From positions 1 through 13,477 of the forward strand of contig CADBLW010000332.1 of NCBI GenBank assembly GCA_902795625.1: a stretch of DNA of 13,477 nt, read 5' to 3'. Shown here one piece after another: positions 13,428-13,477 of the stretch. The translations under genes were made by a program, and so were the position numbers. The notes beneath the pieces are model-generated. The model did no database searches. It saw only the letters and a program-made list of their open reading frames with translations, and had not been told where the DNA came from. How positions within the stretch are numbered: the first letter of the stretch is position 1; the number at the start of each line of letters is the position of its first letter. The stretch comes from an uncultured Lachnospiraceae bacterium. GTDB lineage: Bacteria; Bacillota; Clostridia; Lachnospirales; Lachnospiraceae.

Positions 13428-13477
13428 ATGACAGATAAAAAAGCGGCCATCGAGGGAATTCTCTTTACGATGGGCGA
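13428..13477 (+). CDS. scpB: segregation and condensation protein B, first 16 codons
   Basis: The frame from ATG 13428 reads MTDKKAAIEGILFTMG and runs off the window. IEGILFTMG fits the first helix of ScpB (usually IEAILFASG), the dimeric winged-helix partner of ScpA in the SMC complex. Position directly after scpA supports the call. Confidence 0.85.
   Translation, partial: MTDKKAAIEGILFTMG

Overview
This window is a stretch of ordinary chromosome from a bacterium of the Firmicutes, most likely a moderately GC-rich member of Clostridia (Lachnospiraceae or a relative). The evidence is RNase Y, ScpA/ScpB, a DUF896 protein, a pyrimidine-nucleoside phosphorylase, strong GGAGG ribosome binding sites and consensus sigma-A promoters. 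The family-level placement is inference. Every gene I can support lies on the + strand, and I see no mobile element, CRISPR array, tRNA or rRNA.

Layout. 2-2034: the 3' end of a BaiN/HI0933-type flavoprotein gene, overlapping by ATGA with a COG2509-type FAD-dependent dehydrogenase gene. 2031-5063: a proline operon with its own consensus promoter, in the order proB, a 55-residue DUF896 gene, 5-formyltetrahydrofolate cyclo-ligase, proA. 5064-6664: a leader with a long hairpin, then miaB (tRNA methylthiotransferase). 6682-8494: a consensus promoter, rny (RNase Y) and a hairpin terminator. 8495-8719: a non-coding stretch with an unexplained hairpin and repeated promoter-like words. 8720-9990: a class I aminotransferase (aspartate aminotransferase-like) with terminator. 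10042-11610: pyrimidine-nucleoside phosphorylase (pdp) with promoter and terminator. 11588-12524: a perfect-consensus promoter whose -35 box lies inside the preceding terminator, driving a membrane-anchored metallophosphoesterase. 12620-13477: scpA and the first codons of scpB (chromosome condensation).

The genes are core metabolism, RNA processing and chromosome maintenance; no defence or biosynthetic cluster is present. proB and proA make the first two enzymes of proline synthesis. The 5-FCL (folate recycling) and DUF896 genes are carried on the same transcript. rny and miaB both act on RNA but have separate promoters.

The most unusual signal is not a gene. The 9-base word CATTTTCCG (reverse complement CGGAAAATG) occurs exactly 12 times on the two strands together, where about 0.1 would be expected at equal base frequencies. 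It falls in several reading phases, in both orientations, and both inside and between genes. That distribution argues against codon use and suggests a genome-wide DNA word, such as an uptake-like, recombination or protein-binding sequence. Secondary items are a possible pseudoknot at the proB start, the overlapping terminator and promoter before the metallophosphoesterase gene, and a 12-base direct repeat across the rny promoter and ribosome binding site.
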